Assembly: GCA_003542655.1 (NCBI GenBank)
Contig: DPKF01000042.1
Location: 1 to 16,503 of the forward strand
From: Holosporales bacterium
GTDB lineage: Bacteria > Pseudomonadota > Alphaproteobacteria > Paracaedibacterales > UBA11393
Length of the DNA stretch: 16,503 nt
Direction: 5' to 3'
Shown here: one piece after another, positions 15,211 to 16,503 of the stretch
Numbering within the stretch: the stretch's first letter is position 1
How the letters are laid out: the number at the start of each line of letters is the position of its first letter
Notes under the pieces: generated by a model
Told to the model about the DNA's origin: nothing
What the model saw: the letters and a program-made list of their open reading frames with translations, nothing else
Database searches by the model: none
Translations under genes and position numbers: made by a program

Positions 15211-15237
15211 AAGTGCAAAAGGCAATATGGAGGAATC

Positions 15238-15798
15238 ATGGGAATAAGCACACAACATAAACTAAGCATGGTGCGCCGCCCACGGGTACAAATTACATAC
15301 GATGTGGAAATTGGTAACGCTATCGAGATGAAGGAACTTCCATTTGTAATGGGTATCTTGGCAGATTTATCTGGTCACTTTGGTGACGATCGCCAACCTA
15401 TTAAAAATAGAAAGTTCGTAGAAATTGATCGTGATAATTTTGGTGAAATCATGGCATCTATTCATCCACACTTAAATTTGACTGTGGAGAATAAGCTCAC
15501 AAACGATGGTCGTAAAATGAACATGGATTTATATTTTCAATCCATGGAAGATTTTGAACCATTGGCAGTTGTAAACCAAATAGAACCACTATCAGAGATG
15601 TATCATAGTAGATCATTACTAAAAGATCTTTTAACAAAACTAGATGGAAACGACGCTCTTGACGATATGTTAAAGAAAATCATGAGCGATAGTGCCCTAC
15701 TGAAGCAATTAAAAGATGAACTTGGTGTTAGCGATGCTGTTGCAGTTCCTGCTGCTGAAAGCACCGCTAGTGCAGCTGATGATGCACCCGCAGTATAA
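15238..15798 (+). CDS. tssB: Type VI secretion system contractile sheath small subunit TssB (VipA)
   Basis: This cytosolic protein pairs with TssC to build the contractile sheath around the Hcp tube that fires the T6SS needle. It has 186 residues. Family features in order are: the basic N-terminus with RRPRVQITYDVE (14-25), the ELPFVMGILADLSG block (33-46), RKFVEIDRDNF, a beta-rich centre with LTVENKL and LYFQSMEDFEP, and a helical C-terminal half with SRSLLKDLLTKLDGNDALDD. The last 20 residues are an Ala/Pro/Asp-rich, probably disordered tail. A strong Shine-Dalgarno sequence (GGAGGA) precedes the ATG. It is the first gene of the operon behind a long leader, and tssC follows after 20 nt. Confidence 0.96.
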   Translation: MGISTQHKLSMVRRPRVQITYDVEIGNAIEMKELPFVMGILADLSGHFGDDRQPIKNRKFVEIDRDNFGEIMASIHPHLNLTVENKLTNDGRKMNMDLYFQSMEDFEPLAVVNQIEPLSEMYHSRSLLKDLLTKLDGNDALDDMLKKIMSDSALLKQLKDELGVSDAVAVPAAESTASAADDAPAV

Positions 15799-15818
15799 CG
15801 AAATGAAGGAGTCTTAAA

Positions 15819-16503
15819 ATGGCTGAAGAAAAAAACGGCACCTTGGTTGATAAATTGCTCTATAAGGCAAAATTGATTCGGGATGAAAGCCAAAAAACAT
15901 TTGCTTGTGATCTACTTGCTGAATTTGCACGTCAAGTTGAACAACAGGGTAACGCATCAGGTATGCACGTTGGGCCTTTTTTAAGCCAACGCATAGCACA
16001 GATGGATGAAATAATTTCAGATCAACTGAATGAAGTTTTGCACCATAAGGATTTTCAAAAATTAGAAGGTTCATGGCGCGGGCTCAGTCATCTTGTTGGT
16101 AAAACGATGACGGGTACTTCTTTAAAATTACGTCTCTTGAATATCACAAAAGACGAACTAAAGAAAGATCTTGAAAAAGCTGTTGAGTTTGATCAAAGTC
16201 AATTATTTAAAAAAGTGTATGAAGAAGAATATGGTACCTTTGGTGGTAATCCATACTCTGCCCTTGTCGCTGATTTTTACTTTGGACGTAACCCAATTGA
16301 CGTTGAAATTTTGGACAAACTGTCGAACGTAGCTGCTGCCGCACATGCACCAGTTATCACTGCAGCACACCCAAAAATGTTTGATGTCGAGTCTTATGAA
16401 GATTTAGGCGTTCCGCGCGACTTAAGTAAATTGTTCGAAAGTTTAGAACTGGTTAAATGGAATAGCTTTAGAGGTTCAGAAGATTCTAGGTATGTAACAC
16501 TTG
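15819..16503 (+). CDS. tssC: Type VI secretion system contractile sheath large subunit TssC (VipB), 5' part
   Basis: The reading frame is open from the ATG at 15819 to the window end, giving 228 codons of a protein that is normally about 490-500 residues. AAGGAG lies 8 nt before the start. The TssC hallmarks are plain: LVDKLLYKAKLIRDESQ near the N-terminus, QKLEGSWRGLSHLV (80-93), then the highly conserved SQLFKKVYEEEYGTFGGNPY, LVADFYFGRNP, LDKLSNVAAAAHAPVITAAH, and WNSFRGSEDSRYVTL at the cut end. It forms the sheath with TssB and is contracted to drive secretion, then recycled by ClpV in most systems. The missing half and any further T6SS genes (hcp, tssE, tssF, tssG, clpV and others) should lie beyond the window. 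Confidence 0.97.
   Translation, partial: MAEEKNGTLVDKLLYKAKLIRDESQKTFACDLLAEFARQVEQQGNASGMHVGPFLSQRIAQMDEIISDQLNEVLHHKDFQKLEGSWRGLSHLVGKTMTGTSLKLRLLNITKDELKKDLEKAVEFDQSQLFKKVYEEEYGTFGGNPYSALVADFYFGRNPIDVEILDKLSNVAAAAHAPVITAAHPKMFDVESYEDLGVPRDLSKLFESLELVKWNSFRGSEDSRYVTL

Noticed and set aside
15603..16074. Two minus-strand frames opposite tssB and tssC
   Set aside because: Both are antisense to unmistakable T6SS sheath genes.
1..16503. CRISPR arrays, tRNA or rRNA genes, insertion sequences
   Set aside because: I looked through the gaps (65-191, 6825-7212, 9059-9273, 9934-10080, 14911-15237) and saw no spaced direct repeats, cloverleaf patterns or terminal inverted repeats with transposase.

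Overview
The window looks like a chromosomal segment of an AT-rich alphaproteobacterium with a host-associated lifestyle. Intergenic DNA is very A/T rich and genes are tightly packed. The gene set is alphaproteobacterial: complex I subunits, a Tim44-like protein, system I cytochrome c maturation and a YmdB-type phosphoesterase. The many MFS/AmpG transporters and a type VI secretion system (T6SS) sheath pair fit amoeba- or ciliate-associated lineages such as Holosporales/Paracaedibacteraceae better than Rickettsiales proper, which usually carry a type IV system. This placement is inference; there is no rRNA gene here to anchor it.

Layout. (1) Positions 35-6824, minus strand: a compact operon nuoJ-nuoK-nuoL-nuoM-nuoN-ccmC. 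It encodes the membrane arm of NADH:quinone oxidoreductase plus the heme-handling protein CcmC, and ends at a strong Rho-independent terminator. (2) Positions 6825-7212: a divergent gap of about 390 bp with what looks like a decayed gene on the minus strand, where nuoI would normally be expected. (3) Positions 7213-9058, plus strand: ppa-lptB-lolA, coupled by ATGA overlaps, for pyrophosphate hydrolysis, LPS export and lipoprotein transport. (4) Positions 9274-9933: a Tim44-domain inner-membrane protein on its own. (5) Positions 10081-14910: a five-gene, translationally coupled operon of two tandem paralogous MFS transporters, an AmpG-like permease, a 45-residue highly charged protein and a YmdB-family metallophosphoesterase. 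(6) Positions 14911-15237: a 327-bp regulatory region with hairpins, a near-consensus sigma-70 promoter and a long leader. (7) Positions 15238 to the window end: tssB and the 5' part of tssC, the contractile sheath of a T6SS.

The genes combine aerobic energy metabolism, outer-membrane biogenesis, nutrient or peptidoglycan-fragment import and contact-dependent secretion. I found no CRISPR array, tRNA, rRNA or intact mobile element. No clearly new multi-gene system is visible. The least explained items are the decayed gene upstream of nuoJ, the transporter-YmdB operon with its 45-residue protein, and the structured T6SS promoter region.
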